Below, piece after piece: positions 1 through 11,926 of a stretch of DNA of 64,000 nt. Where the stretch lies: assembly GCA_963402885.1 (NCBI GenBank), contig OY727099.1, positions 24,881,001 to 24,945,000 on the forward strand, in the 5' to 3' direction. The stretch's first letter is position 1, and each line of letters begins with the position of its first letter. Source of the DNA: Antedon bifida (taxonomy: Eukaryota; Echinodermata; Crinoidea; Comatulida; Antedonidae). Below the pieces are notes generated by a model, which saw only the letters and a list, made by a program, of their open reading frames with translations, was not told the origin of the DNA and searched no databases. A program made the translations under genes and the position numbers.

Positions 1-3000
1 TGCGCATATATTGCTTTGCAACAACTTATAGAGCCATAATACACAGTTTTGTCGAAAAATAAAAGGGTCGAAATGTTGCCATTTTCTGAAAAAATCCCTT
101 ACTATAGTACAGGGATTTTTTCGAAAAATGCCCAAAATATCGACTTTTTAAAATTCAATAATTATGCGATAATATCGCTAAATGTGCGCATATATTGCTT
201 TGCAACAACTTATAGAGCCATACTACACAGTTTTGTCGAAAAATAAAAGGGTCGAAATTTTGCCATTTTCTGAAAAAACTATAGTACAGGGATTTTTTCA
301 AAAATGCCCAAAATATCGACTTTTTAAAATTCAATAATTATGCGATAATATCGCTAAATGTGCGCATATATTGTTTTGCAACAACTTATAGAGCCATAAT
401 ACACAGTTTTGTCGAAAAATAAAATGGTCGAAATTTTGCCATTTTCTGAAAAAATCCCTTACTATAGTACAGGGATTTTTTCGAAAAATGCCCAAAATAT
501 CGACTTTTTAAAATTCAATAATTATGCGATAATATCGCTAAATGTGCGCATATATTGCTTTGCAACAACTTATAGAGCCATAATACACAGTGTTGTCGAA
601 AATTAAAAGGGTCGAAATTTTGCCATTTTCTGAAAAAATCCCTTACTATAGTACAGGGATTTTTTCGAAAAATGCCCAAAATATCGACTTTTTAAAATTC
701 AATAATTATGCGATAATATCGCTAAATGTGCGCATATATTGCTTTGCAACAACTTATAGAGCCATAATACACAGTTCTGTCGAAAAATAATATGGTCGAA
801 ATTTTGCCATTTTCTGAAAAAATCCCTTACTATAGTACAGGGATTTTTTCGAAAAATGCCCAAAATATCGACTTTTTAAAATTCAATAATTATGCGATAA
901 TATCGCTAAATGTGCGCATATATTGCTTTGCAACAACTTATAGAGCCATAATACACAGTTTTGTCGAAAAATAAAATGGTCGAAATTTTGCCATTTTCTG
1001 AAAAAATCCCTTACTATAGTACAGGGATTTTTTCGAAAAATGCCCAAAATATCGACTTTTTAAAATTCAATAATTATGCGATAATATCGCTAAATGTGCG
1101 CATATATTGCTTTGCAACAACTTATAGAGCCATAATACACAGTGTTGTCGAAAATTAAAAGGGTCGAAATTTTGCCATTTTCTGAAAAAATCCCTTACTA
1201 TAGTACAGGGATTTTTTCGAAAAATGCCCAAAATATCGACTTTTTAAAATTCAATAATTATGCGATAATATCGCTAAATGTGCGCATATATTGCTTTGCA
1301 ACAACTTATAAAGCCATAATACACAGTTCTGTCGAAAAATAAAATGGTCGAAATTTTGCCATTTTCTGAAAAAATCCCTTACTATAGTACAGGGATTTTT
1401 TCGAAAAATGCCCAAAATATCGACTTTTTAAAATTCAATAATTATGCGATAATATCGCTAAATGTGCGCATATATTGCTTTGCAACAACTTATAGAGCCA
1501 TAATACACAGTTTTGTCGAAAAATAAAAGGGTCGAAATGTTGCCATTTTCTGAAAAAATCCCTTACTATAGTACAGGGATTTTTTCGAAAAATGCCCAAA
1601 ATATCGACTTTTTAAAATTCAATAATTATGCGATAATATGGCTAAATGTGCGCATATATTGCTTTGCAACAACTTATAGAGCCATAATACACAGTTTTGT
1701 CGAAAAATAAAAGGGTCGAAATTTTGCTATTTTCTGAAAAAATCCCTTACTATAGTACAGGGATTTGTTCAAAAATGCCCAAAATATCGACTTTTTAAAA
1801 TTCAATAATTATGCGATAATATCGCTAAATGTGCGCATATATTGTTTTGCAACAACTTATAGAGCCATAATACACAGTGTTGTCAAAAAATAAAAGGTTC
1901 GAAATTTTGCCATTTTCTGAAAAAATCCCTTACTATAGTACAGGGATTTTTTCGAAAAATGCCCAAAATATCGACTTTTTAAAATTCAATAATTATGCGA
2001 TAATATCGCTAAATGTGCGCATATATTGCTTTGCAACAACTTATAGAGCCATAATACACAGTTCTGTCGAAAAATAAAATGGTCGAAATTTTGCCATTTT
2101 CTGAAAAAATCCCTTACTATAGTACAGGGATTTTTTCGAAAAATGCCCAAAATATCGACTTTTTAAAATTCAATAATTATGCGATAATATCGCTAAATGT
2201 GCGCATATATTGCTTTGCAACAACTTATAGAGCCATAATACACAGTTTTGTCGAAAAATAAAAGGGTCGAAATGTTGCCATTTTCTGAAAAAATCCCTTA
2301 CTATAGTACAGGGATTTTTTCGAAAAATGCCCAAAATATCGACTTTTTAAAATTCAATAATTATGCGATAATATGGCTAAATGTGCGCATATATTGCTTT
2401 GCAACAACTTATAGAGCCATAATACACAGTTTTGTCGAAAAATAAAAGGGTCGAAATTTTGCTATTTTCTGAAAAAATCCCTTACTATAGTACAGGGATT
2501 TTTTCGAAAAATGCCCAAAATATCGACTTTTTAAAATTCAATAATTATGCGATAATATGGCTAAATGTGCGCATATATTGTTTTGCAACAACTTATAGAG
2601 CCATAATACACAGTTTTGTCGAAAAATAAAAGGGTCGAAATTTTGCTATTTTCTGAAAAAATCCCTTACTATAGTACAGGGATTTTTTCAAAAATGCCCA
2701 AAATATCGACTTTTTAAAATTCAATAATTATGCGATAATATCGCTAAATGTGCGCATATATTGTTTTGCAACAACTTATAGAGCCATAATACACAGTGTT
2801 GTCAAAAAATAAAAGGTTCGAAATTTTGCCATTTTCTGAAAAAATCCCTTACTATAGTACAGGGATTTTTTCGAAAAATGCCCAAAATATCGACTTTTTA
2901 AAATTCAATAATTATGCGATAATATCGCTAAATGTGCGCATATATTGCTTTGCAACAACTTATAGAGCCATAATACACAGTTTTGTCGAAAAATAAAAGG

Positions 3001-6000
3001 GTCGAAATGTTGCCATTTTCTGAAAAAATCCCTTACTATAGTACAGGGATTTTTTCGAAAAATGCCCAAAATATCGACTTTTTAAAATTCAATAATTATG
3101 CGATAATATGGCTAAATGTGCGCATATATTGCTTTGCAACAACTTATAGAGCCATAATACACAGTTTTGTCGAAAAATAAAAGGGTCGAAATTTTGCTAT
3201 TTTCTGAAAAAATCCCTTACTATAGTACAGGGATTTTTTCAAAAATGCCCAAAATATCGACTTTTTAAAATTCAATAATTATGCGATAATATCGCTAAAT
3301 GTGCGCATATATTGTTTTGCAACAACTTATAGAGCCATAATACACAGTGTTGTCAAAAAATAAAAGGTTCGAAATTTTGCCATTTTCTGAAAAAATCCCT
3401 TACTATAGTACAGGGATTTTTTCGAAAAATGCCCAAAATATCGACTTTTTAAAATTCAATAATTATGCGATAATATCGCTAAATGTGCGCATATATTGCT
3501 TTGCAACAACTTATAGAGCCATAATACACAGTTCTGTCGAAAAATAAAATGGTCGAAATTTTGCCATTTTCTGAAAAAATCCCTTACTATAGTACAGGGA
3601 TTTTTTCGAAAAATGCCCAAAATATCGACTTTTTAAAATTCAATAATTATGCGATAATATCGCTAAATGTGCGCATATATTGCTTTGCAACAACTTATAG
3701 AGCCATAATACACAGTTTTGTCGAAAAATAAAAGGGTCGAAATGTTGCCATTTTCTGAAAAAATCCCTTACTATAGTACAGGGATTTTTTCGAAAAATGC
3801 CCAAAATATCGACTTTTTAAAATTCAATAATTATGCGATAATATGGCTAAATGTGCGCATATATTGCTTTGCAACAACTTATAGAGCCATAATACACAGT
3901 TTTGTCGAAAAATAAAAGGGTCGAAATTTTGCTATTTTCTGAAAAAATCCCTTACTATAGTACAGGGATTTTTTCAAAAATGCCCAAAATATCGACTTTT
4001 TAAAATTCAATAATTATGCGATAATATCGCTAAATGTGCGCATATATTGTTTTGCAACAACTTATAGAGCCATAATACACAGTGTTGTCAAAAAATAAAA
4101 GGTTCGAAATTTTGCCATTTTCTGAAAAAATCCCTTACTATAGTACAGGGATTTTTTCGAAAAATGCCCAAAATATCGACTTTTTAAAATTCAATAATTA
4201 TGCGATAATATCGCTAAATGTGCGCATATATTGCTTTGCAACAACTTATAGAGGAATAATACACAGTTTTGTCGAAAAATAAAAGGGTCGAAATGTTGCC
4301 ATTTTCTGAAAAAATCCCTTACTATAGTACAGGGATTTTTTCGAAAAATGCCCAAAATATCGACTTTTTAAAATTCAATAATTATGCGATAATATCGCTA
4401 AATGTGCGCATATATTGCTTTGCAACAACTTATAGAGCCATAATACACAGTTTTGTCGAAAAATAAAAGGGTCGAAATGTTGCCATTTTCTGAAAAAATC
4501 CCTTACTATAGTACAGGGATTTTTTCGAAAAATGCCCAAAATATCGACTTTTTAAAATTCAATAATTATGCGATAATATGGCTAAATGTGCGCATATATT
4601 GCTTTGCAACAACTTATAGAGCCATAATACACAGTTTTGTCGAAAAATAAAAGGGTCGAAATTTTGCTATTTTCTGAAAAAATCCCTTACTATAGTACAG
4701 GGATTTTTTCAAAAATGCCCAAAATATCGACTTTTTAAAATTCAATAATTATGCGATAATATCGCTAAATGTGCGCATATATTGTTTTGCAACAACTTAT
4801 AGAGCCATAATACACAGTGTTGTCAAAAAATAAAAGGTTCGAAATTTTGCCATTTTCTGAAAAAATCCCTTACTATAGTACAGGGATTTTTTCGAAAAAT
4901 GCCCAAAATATCGACTTTTTAAAATTCAATAATTATGCGATAATATCGCTAAATGTGCGCATATATTGCTTTGCAACAACTTATAGAGGAATAATACACA
5001 GTTTTGTCGAAAAATAAAAGGGTCGAAATGTTGCCATTTTCTGAAAAAATCCCTTACTATAGTACAGGGATTTTTTCGAAAAATGCCCAAAATATCGACT
5101 TTTTAAAATTCAATAATTATGCGATAATATGGCTAAATGTGCGCATATATTGCTTTGCAACAACTTATAGAGCCATAATACACAGTTTTGTCGAAAAATA
5201 AAATGGTCGAAATTTTGCCATTTTCTGAAAAAATCCCTTACTATAGTACAGGGATTTTTTCGAAAAATGCCCAAAATATCCACTTTTTAAAATTCAATAA
5301 TTATGCGATAATATCGCTAAATGTGCGCATATATTGCTTTGCAACAACTTATAGAGCCATAATACACAGTTTTGTCGAAAAATAAAAGGGTCGAAATTTT
5401 GCCATTTTCTGAAAAAATCCCTTACTATAGTACAGGGATTTTTTCGAAAAATGCCCAAAATATCGACTTTTTAAAATTCAATAATTATGCGATAATATCG
5501 CTAAATGTGCGCATATATTGCTTTGCAACAACTTATAGAGCCATAATACACAGTTTTGTCGAAAAATAAAAGGGTCGAAATGTTGCCATTTTCTGAAAAA
5601 ATCCCTTACTATAGTACAGGGATTTTTTCGAAAAATGCCCAAAATATCGACTTTTTAAAATTCAATAATTATGCGATAATATCGCTAAATGTGCGCATAT
5701 ATTGCTTTGCAACAACTTATAGAGCCATACTACACAGTTTTGTCGAAAAATAAAAGGGTTGAGATTTTGCCATTTTTTGAAAAAATCCCTGTACTATAGT
5801 ACAGGGATTTTTTCGAAAAATGCCCAAAATATCGACTTTTTAAAATTCAATAATTATGCGATAATATCGCTAAATGTGCGCATATATTGCTTTGCAACAA
5901 CTTATAGAGCCATAATACACAGTTTTGTCGGAAAATAAAAGGGTCGAAATTTTGCCATTTTCTGAAAAAATCCCTTACTATAGTACAGGGATTTTTTCGA

Positions 6001-7727
6001 AAAATGCCCAAAATATCGACTTTTTAAAATTCAATAATTATGCGATAATATCGCTATATGTGCGCATATATTGTTTTGCAACAACTTATAGAGCCATAAT
6101 ACACAGTGTTGTCGAAAAATAAAAGGGTCGAAATGTTGCCATTTTCTGAAAAAATCCCTTACTATAGTACAGGGAATTTTTCGAAAAATGCCCAAAATAT
6201 CGACTTTTTAAAATTCAATAATTATGCGATAATATGGCTAAATGTGCGCATATATTGCTTTGCAACAACTTATAGAGCCATAATACACAGTTTTGTCGAA
6301 AAATAAAAGGGTCGAAATTTTGCTATTTTCTGAAAAAATCCCTTACTATAGTACAGGGATTTGTTCAAAAATGCCCAAAATATCGACTTTTTAAAATTCA
6401 ATAATTATGCGATAATATCGCTAAATGTGCGCATATATTGTTTTGCAACAACTTATAGAGCCATAATACACAGTGTTGTCGAAAAATAAAAGGTTCGAAA
6501 TTTTGCCATTTTCTGAAAAAATCCCTTACTATTAGTACAGGGATTTTTTCGAAAAATGCCCAAAATATCGACTTTTTAAAATTCAATAATTATGCGATAA
6601 TATCGCTAAATGTGCGCATATATTGCTTTGCAACAACTTATAGAGCCATACTATACAGTTTTGTCGAAAAATAAAAGGGTCGAGATTTTGCCATTTTTGG
6701 AAAAAATCCCTGTACTATTAGTACAGGGATTTTTTCGAAAAATGCCCAAAATATCGACTTTTTAAAATTCAATAATTATGCGATAATATCGCTAAATGTG
6801 CGCATATATTGCTTTGCAACAACTTATAGAGGAATAAAACACAGTTTTGTCGAAAAATAAAAGTGTCGAAATTTTGCCATTTTCTGAAAAAATCCCTGTA
6901 CTATAGTACAGGGATTTTTTCGAAAAATGCCCAAAATATCGACTTTTTAAAATTCAATAATTATGCGATAATATCGCTAAATGTGCGCATATATTGCTTT
7001 GCAACAACTTATAGAGCCATAATACACAGTTTTGTCGAAAAATAAAATGTTCGAAATTTTGCCATTTTCTGAAAAAATCCCTGTACTATAGTAAGGGATT
7101 TTTTCGAAAAATGCCCAAAATATCGACTTTTTAAAATTCAATAATTATGCGATAATATTGCTAAATGTGCGCATATATTGCTTTGCAACAACTTATAGAG
7201 CCATAATACACAGTTTTGTCGAAAAATAAAAGGGTCGAAATTTTGCCATTTTCTGAAAAAATCCCTTACTATAATACAGGGATTTTTTCAAAAATTCCTA
7301 AAATATCGACTTTTTAAAATTCAATAATTATGCGATAATACGGCTAAATGTGCGCATATATTGCTTTGCAACAACTTATAGAGCCATAATACACAGTTTT
7401 GTCGAAAAATAAAAGGGTCGAAATTTTGCTATTTTCTGAAAAAATCCCTTACTATAGTACAGGGATTTTTTCAAAAATGCCCAAAATATCGACTTTTTAA
7501 AATTCAATAATTATGCGATAATATCGCTAAATGTGCGCATATATTGTTTTGCAACAACTTATAGAGCCATAATACACAGTGTTGTCGAAAAATAAAAGGT
7601 TCGAAATTTTGCCATTTTCTGAAAAAATCCCTTACTATAGTACAGGGATTTTTTCGAAAAATGCCCAAAATATCGACTTTTTAAAATTCAATAATTATGC
7701 GATAATATTGCTAAATGTGCGCATATA
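1..7727. repeat. ~184-bp satellite array, about 42 head-to-tail monomers
   Basis: Near-identical monomers recur every 183-184 bp from base 1 (the array enters from the left) to about 7727. Each monomer has an inverted repeat whose arms read AAAAAATCCCT and AGGGATTTTTT around a TACTATAGTA centre, then TTTTTCGAAAAA, then an AT-rich tail with GCGCATATATTG. Variant types are ordered. A trimer of about 552 bp runs from 409 to 1513. A tetramer of about 735 bp follows, with its 'ATATGGCTAAATG' monomer at 1513, 2248, 2983, 3718 and 4453, then 551 bp later at 5004. Copies near the right edge (5750-7727) are the most diverged. Each monomer has a 60-66 codon open frame, but most begin at TTG and the frame shifts every monomer because 184 is not a multiple of three, so I treat none as a gene. 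Centromeric or heterochromatic satellite is possible but unproven. Confidence 0.97.
5780..5813. repeat. Perfect 34-bp palindrome in a satellite monomer
   Basis: This copy keeps a perfect inverted repeat whose half is AAAAAATCCCTGTACTA. A second perfect copy is at 6887-6920, and one with an extra base in the centre is near 6698. Most other monomers lack the G of CCCTGTAC, which shortens one arm by one base. Confidence 0.9.
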
Positions 7728-7730
7728 TTT

Positions 7731-7925
7731 GTACCCAAAGACATGAAAAATGAAGATTAATAAAATCAGATGTTGAAATGAATTGGACATTTTGTAGATT
7801 TAATCAAGTTATTCACTTCCATAGGAATAAACACAAATAACGATTTCATTTATAAAGACAAATTAAATTAAAACTAAATTAGCATCAACTATTTCTTGTT
7901 TTTTTCATGTAAATGATTTGTTATT
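7731..7925. mobile_element. Truncated family D element abutting the satellite
   Basis: The stretch ACCCAAAGACATGAAAAATG followed by AAGATTAATAAAATCAGA and TTATTCACTTCC matches, in reverse orientation, the terminal region of the elements at 40402-41046 and 45432-45786. The outermost terminal bases are missing exactly where satellite sequence ends, so the array boundary cuts the element. The inner limit is uncertain. Confidence 0.6.
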
Positions 7926-8786
7926 TTAGGTCAAATGTCAACCTAAATAACGGTGCGGTGGTAGCCTACACCACGTGTTTCCAAAGGGCCAACTTACCTA
8001 CACACTTATAGCATAAATATTATAAAATATATTACGATAATTATATTACAGTATATATACAGTATGCATGCCACATTTTTTAAAAAAAGCATTCCAAAGT
8101 TCTATAGATAAGCTATAAATACGAAATCGATAAAAACGTTACTAGATTACTCTAGAATGATATTGTGTTTATATTTATATTTCATTCGTTATATTTCATT
8201 CGTTATATTTCATTCGTTATATTTACCAGTCAACATTATACTCAATATTTACTCTTGACAGTCTTATTACTAAGTAATTCGATTGTTCTAGGCCCACGCA
8301 ATTGAATGACTTGTTCTCGGAAAACTGTACTAGATTTAAGTGAATTAATGATAATTTCAAATCAAACATGGAATATTACTTTTGTTATTTCTTATTTTGG
8401 ATTAAAAACGCGCATTGTGAGTATTGTTTAAAAACATTTTTTAGTCCGTATTTTACAGTTTTGAACCCGTTTTCTCTCCTCTATACCGAATGATTACCCA
8501 ATGAATATTTTTTTCTTATTTTTCCATATTTTAAATAGAATGAGGCCGAATGTATGTATTTTGCATATTCAACTGAAGAATATGAGCTTTTAATACACGT
8601 TGATGCGCAACAACAATTACCCTCTTGCGGCTTACAGTACACGTGTTGTGATAGCTAAAGATCAACTAAATTGAGGGGTAATGATGGTGGTTATGGAGGC
8701 CTAGCCTATCATATCCCAAACTCCCACCCTCCCTCAAAACCTCATGAACTCAAGCTGACATACCTTCAAGCAGCAACAATGTATAA
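7926..8786. other. Intergenic stretch without a recognisable gene
   Basis: AT-rich sequence with no convincing exon. The only structured piece is a three-copy 14-bp tandem repeat (ATATTTCATTCGTT) at about 8180-8224. Confidence 0.5.
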
Positions 8787-8928
8787 AGATCTTTCTACAC
8801 TATCAAACTTTATGTATGTGACAAAAATGTGGTGTGCCTATATATGATGATGTCATATCATTATCATGTTTGTGTATATCACAGTTTTTTTTTGTCAAAC
8901 TAGTTTGATAGTGTAGACAGAGCTTTAA
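8787..8928. mobile_element. Family A MITE, copy 1
   Basis: Terminal inverted repeats (CTACACTATCAAACTTTATG and, at the other end, AACTAGTTTGATAGTGTAG) flank a core with TGTGGTGTGCC and TATGATGATGTCATATCA. The same arrangement is found in eight other places in the window. There is no coding capacity, as expected of a miniature inverted-repeat element mobilised in trans. Confidence 0.85.
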
Positions 8929-8935
8929 GCAAAGC

Positions 8936-9020
8936 TTTAGGCTTGGTTCTCACTTGGACACAACGCATGACGTATGTAAGCGCCCGGATGAGACTATCGC
9001 TTGTGATTGGTCAACAGCTA
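8936..9020. mobile_element. Family B MITE fragment
   Basis: Starts GGCTTGGTTCTCACTTGGAC, then ACAACGCATGACGTA, and later CGCTTGTGATTGGTCAAC. These match one end and the centre of the family B copies at 11560-11681 and 44666-44968. The other end is missing or too diverged to define. Confidence 0.65.
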
Positions 9021-9270
9021 CTAATATCTGTCATTGCTGGTGGTAGAAAAGATCTTCTCCTGTTTTTAAACGAGTTACTTCCACGAGGTCCTCTGGCGTC
9101 ACCTGTAATTCCTGGAATCAAAATCAATAGTATATTATAAAATAGTGCGTAGCCTACTATTGCACGCCATGTGACCCACAATCGTCAAATCAAATGAAAT
9201 GGAATTTTACAAATAATGTATTTGATTCAGTTTAATGACACAATCATAATAACTCCTTATATGTAATGCC
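9021..9270. other. Between two family B pieces; no gene seen
   Basis: Ordinary AT-rich sequence. It could be the diverged interior of a longer family B element spanning 8936-10092, since matching ends lie on both sides, but I cannot show this. Confidence 0.3.
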
Positions 9271-10092
9271 ACATTCCCACTAGAGACGCAACACAATGAC
9301 GTACTTTGAATTAATCTGTATAAATAAGTTTGATGCATTGTGAAATAAAAACGAACGAACGAACGTATGCGCAACGTAAGTGATTTGACCAATCACAAGC
9401 AATTGATTGCGTTTATTCGAACTATCGCTGCCATCGATCAACTCGCTTGCGTTGCGTTTATCATCTTTGCGTTGCGTCTATCATCTTTGCGTTGCGTCTA
9501 TCATATTTGCGTTGCATCTATCATCTTTGCGTTGCGTCTATCATTTTTGCGTTGCATCTTTTCATCTTTGCGTTGCATCTTTTCATCTTTGCGTTGCGTC
9601 TATCATCTTTGCGTTGCATCTTTTCATCTTTGCGTTGCATCTTTGCGTTGCGTCTATCATCTTTGCGTTGCGTCTATCATCTTTGCGTTGCGTCTACCAT
9701 CTTTGCGTTGCGTCTACCATCTTTGCGTTGCGTCTATCATCTTTGCGTTGCGTCTATCATCTTTTCGTTGCGTCTATCATCTTTGCGTTGCGTCTATCAT
9801 CTTTGCGTCGCGTCTATCATCTTTGCGTTGCGTCTACCATCTTTGCGTTGCGTCTACCATCTTTGCGTTGCGTCTATCATCTTTGCGTTGCGTCTATCAT
9901 CTTTGCGTTGCGTCTATCATCTTTGCGTTGCGTCTATCATCTTTGCGTCGCGTCTATCATCTTTGCGTCGCGTCTATCATCTTTGCGTCGCGTCTATCAT
10001 CTTTGCGTTGCGTCTATCATCTTTGCGTCGCGTCTATCATCTTTGCGTTGCGTCTATCATCTTTGCGTCGCGTCTCATGGAAAGCAAGCGGA
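9271..10092. mobile_element. Family B MITE with an internally expanded end
   Basis: The left end (TTCCCACTAGAGACGCAAC) and the centre (TGACCAATCACAAG, TTCGAACTATCGCT, CAACTCGCTTGCGTTGCG) match other family B copies. The right end is split. The first part of the terminus (GCGTTGCGT) runs into a 20-bp minisatellite, and a degraded form of the outer terminus (TCTCATGGAAAGCAAGC) follows the array. Confidence 0.65.
9447..10077. repeat. 20-bp minisatellite, about 31 copies
   Basis: The unit is CATCTTTGCGTTGCGTCTAT. Variants include CGTCGCGT for CGTTGCGT and TACCAT for TATCAT. A few early units have CATCTTTTCAT or are shortened. All three forward frames stay open for 240-255 codons with a 20-residue period, because 20 is not a multiple of three and the unit has no stop codon. 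These frames are artefacts of the repeat. Confidence 0.97.
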
Positions 10093-10645
10093 ATGTCAGC
10101 CAACGTCGATTAAACTATGTTTATTGTTCTGTATATTTTTGTTTTTCTTTTTGCGAGATTTGTCTGTGAGCTGACATTATAATACAACTTAATAATTAAT
10201 CGCGCGCGTACGTCGATATCTAATTTATACAACAAAACAGTTTGTGAGGACTTTATCTTGGGCAGATGGTGACCGCTTATTAGGCGCCAAACAAATACGG
10301 CTATGCAAGATGTTTTCTTCGAATACGTTTACCAGTTTGTCACGTTTCGATCTTCTCACAACCCTTATTTTCAATAGATTTACTATTTGCAATTTTAACA
10401 ACCTGATTTTTCTCACTCGTTCAGTTAGCTTTCTTTGAAGACCAGTTTCCTTATTAATATTTTGTAGCAAAGCATGTGAAATTCGAATAAAAACGCAGAT
10501 GTTTTTCGTAAATTGTAAAAAAGCGTGGCAGGCAAATTGGTAAGCACAGGTGATCATTATGTTAATAAGATGAAAATATTAATCCAGTACGGTACATTTG
10601 AGAATTAAATTTTGAAAAATCTATCACATTGGTGCTGTATATACT
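10093..10645. other. Intergenic; no gene recognised
   Basis: Open frames overlap here on both strands (about 10225-10557), but neither shows a domain, clear codon bias or splice context. A CGCGCGCGTACG run sits at about 10201-10212. Confidence 0.4.
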
Positions 10646-10930
10646 ATTAAGGCCAATTTTTTACAGACAAGCGGTAACGGTATGCGGAAAACCGCGTAGC
10701 TTGTCCCATGTAGAATCTGTATCTATCCTGAGCGGAAACCAACCGGCCGCTCCGCGCTTTGTGTAAAGACCAATGTACACAGACGAGCGGTAACGGTGAG
10801 CGGAAAACCGCGTAGCTTGTCCCATGTCCCACTCGTGCGCTCCGCGTCGTGTGTAAATGGTCATAAAGGAATAACATAGATTCTATATTTGTATTACCGT
10901 TACCGCTCGTCTGTGTAAATTGGCCCTTAA
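10646..10930. mobile_element. Family C MITE, compound copy
   Basis: The left end (AAGGCCAATTTTTTACAGAC, AGCGGTAACGG) and the right end (CCGTTACCGCTCGTCTGTGT, AAATTGGCCCTT) are inverted repeats. Inside is a second left-end-like segment at about 10768 (TACACAGACGAGCGGTAACG) and two copies of GCGGAAAACCGCGTAGCTTG. The whole looks like one element nested in, or partly duplicated within, another. No coding capacity. Confidence 0.85.
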
Positions 10931-11559
10931 TGATTTTGGGTCCCATCAGAGAGAATTATGATCAGAATTAGGTAAAATGACTGTGACCATGATTGATAAT
11001 GACGATGTGGGGATTACAATGCAGACGGGAAGAATGATAGTAATAATGTATGGAATAAATGAGGGAAATGAAATAATAAGTAAAAGACTTAGGCCTAGTA
11101 TTGCTTACCATTTGTTGCGAGGCTGGGCCTTGGTAGAATGCTTGCCCGCTTGCCAACCCCAGGCTTCTTTATTGACTTCGTTCTATCGGGACTGCTACTC
11201 TTGTAGCTTAACTCGTCCATAAATTGAACTGTAATATTTGTCTTTTCACCAGAAACCGGTATTGATGCTGAAACTGTAATATAAGAAAAATAAAAAAGGG
11301 TAACAAACGTTGTAAAATAAGATATTTATTTTTAAGTGTGGGGCTAATAGGCAGGACTTTTTCGTAATGTCAATGGTTTACAGCCGTTAATCGGGTAATG
11401 TTTCTATGTGTAAAAGGAATGTAGAAGCTGTCAGTCTTTTTGTTGCTGTATTCCACCTGGTGCTCGAGTTATGCAAATTAGGGTTGCTTTGTAAGCTGTG
11501 GGCCTCTGTATGGTGTAGAGCACTATTAGGCAGTGCTCTTGTGTTTATGGAGATTACTG
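10931..11559. other. Intergenic; no gene recognised
   Basis: Mixed-complexity sequence. Short open frames on both strands overlap each other and show no motif. Confidence 0.4.
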
Positions 11560-11681
11560 AAGCTTGGTGGACGTAACGCAAAGTGATTTAACCAATCATA
11601 AGCGATAGATTATTTGAACAGTCGCGTGTAATTGGTCAACTCGCTTGCTTTGCGTTTACGTCCTAGTGGGAACCAAGCTTA
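11560..11681. mobile_element. Family B MITE, short copy
   Basis: Begins AAGCTTGGTGGACGTAACGC. The centre has GATTTAACCAATCATAAGCG and GTAATTGGTCAACTCGCTTG. It ends TTACGTCCTAGTGGGAACCA followed by AGCTT. The two ends are inverted copies. It lies just downstream of the Shaw stop codon and may fall in or beyond its 3' UTR. Confidence 0.8.
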
Positions 11682-11728
11682 AGATAGAATAGAACACAGT
11701 TTGAGCTGCTACACTATGTAAACTGTAT

Positions 11729-11734
11729 TTTATT
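11729..11734 (-). promoter_or_regulatory. Possible polyadenylation signal of the Shaw gene
   Basis: AATAAA on the minus strand about 195 bp downstream of the Shaw stop codon. In AT-rich DNA this motif is common, so the assignment is tentative. Confidence 0.3.
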
Positions 11735-11926
11735 TGTTTGTTCTTTTATATTTATAGGCCTATATAGAAAATTGCTTCACATAAATTTACATAATTTAGT
11801 CCATTTTAACACTAGAAAAACCTCTTTAGCACCACTTTTACAATTCTTTTTTAAAGTTCCGCTTAAGTAATTATAAATGGTTTATATTTTATAATAAATA
11901 GAAAACCCGGAGCTCCCCTTTAATCA

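Noticed and set aside
49..7045. Around thirty 60-66 codon open frames with nearly identical protein sequence
   Set aside because: They follow the 184-bp satellite, mostly start at TTG, change frame with each monomer and differ exactly as the DNA does, with no sign of selection on codons. No gene is supported.
9447..10077. CRISPR-like direct repeats (here and in the other short arrays)
   Set aside because: Repeats are contiguous with no unique spacers, and the DNA is eukaryotic.
9367..10174. Three overlapping frames of 240-255 codons (cysteine- and serine-rich)
   Set aside because: They are the three frames of one 20-bp tandem repeat that lacks stop codons.
10225..10557. A 110-codon minus-strand frame as a small gene
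   Set aside because: Overlaps another open frame on the other strand, has no recognisable motif and no splice or promoter context.
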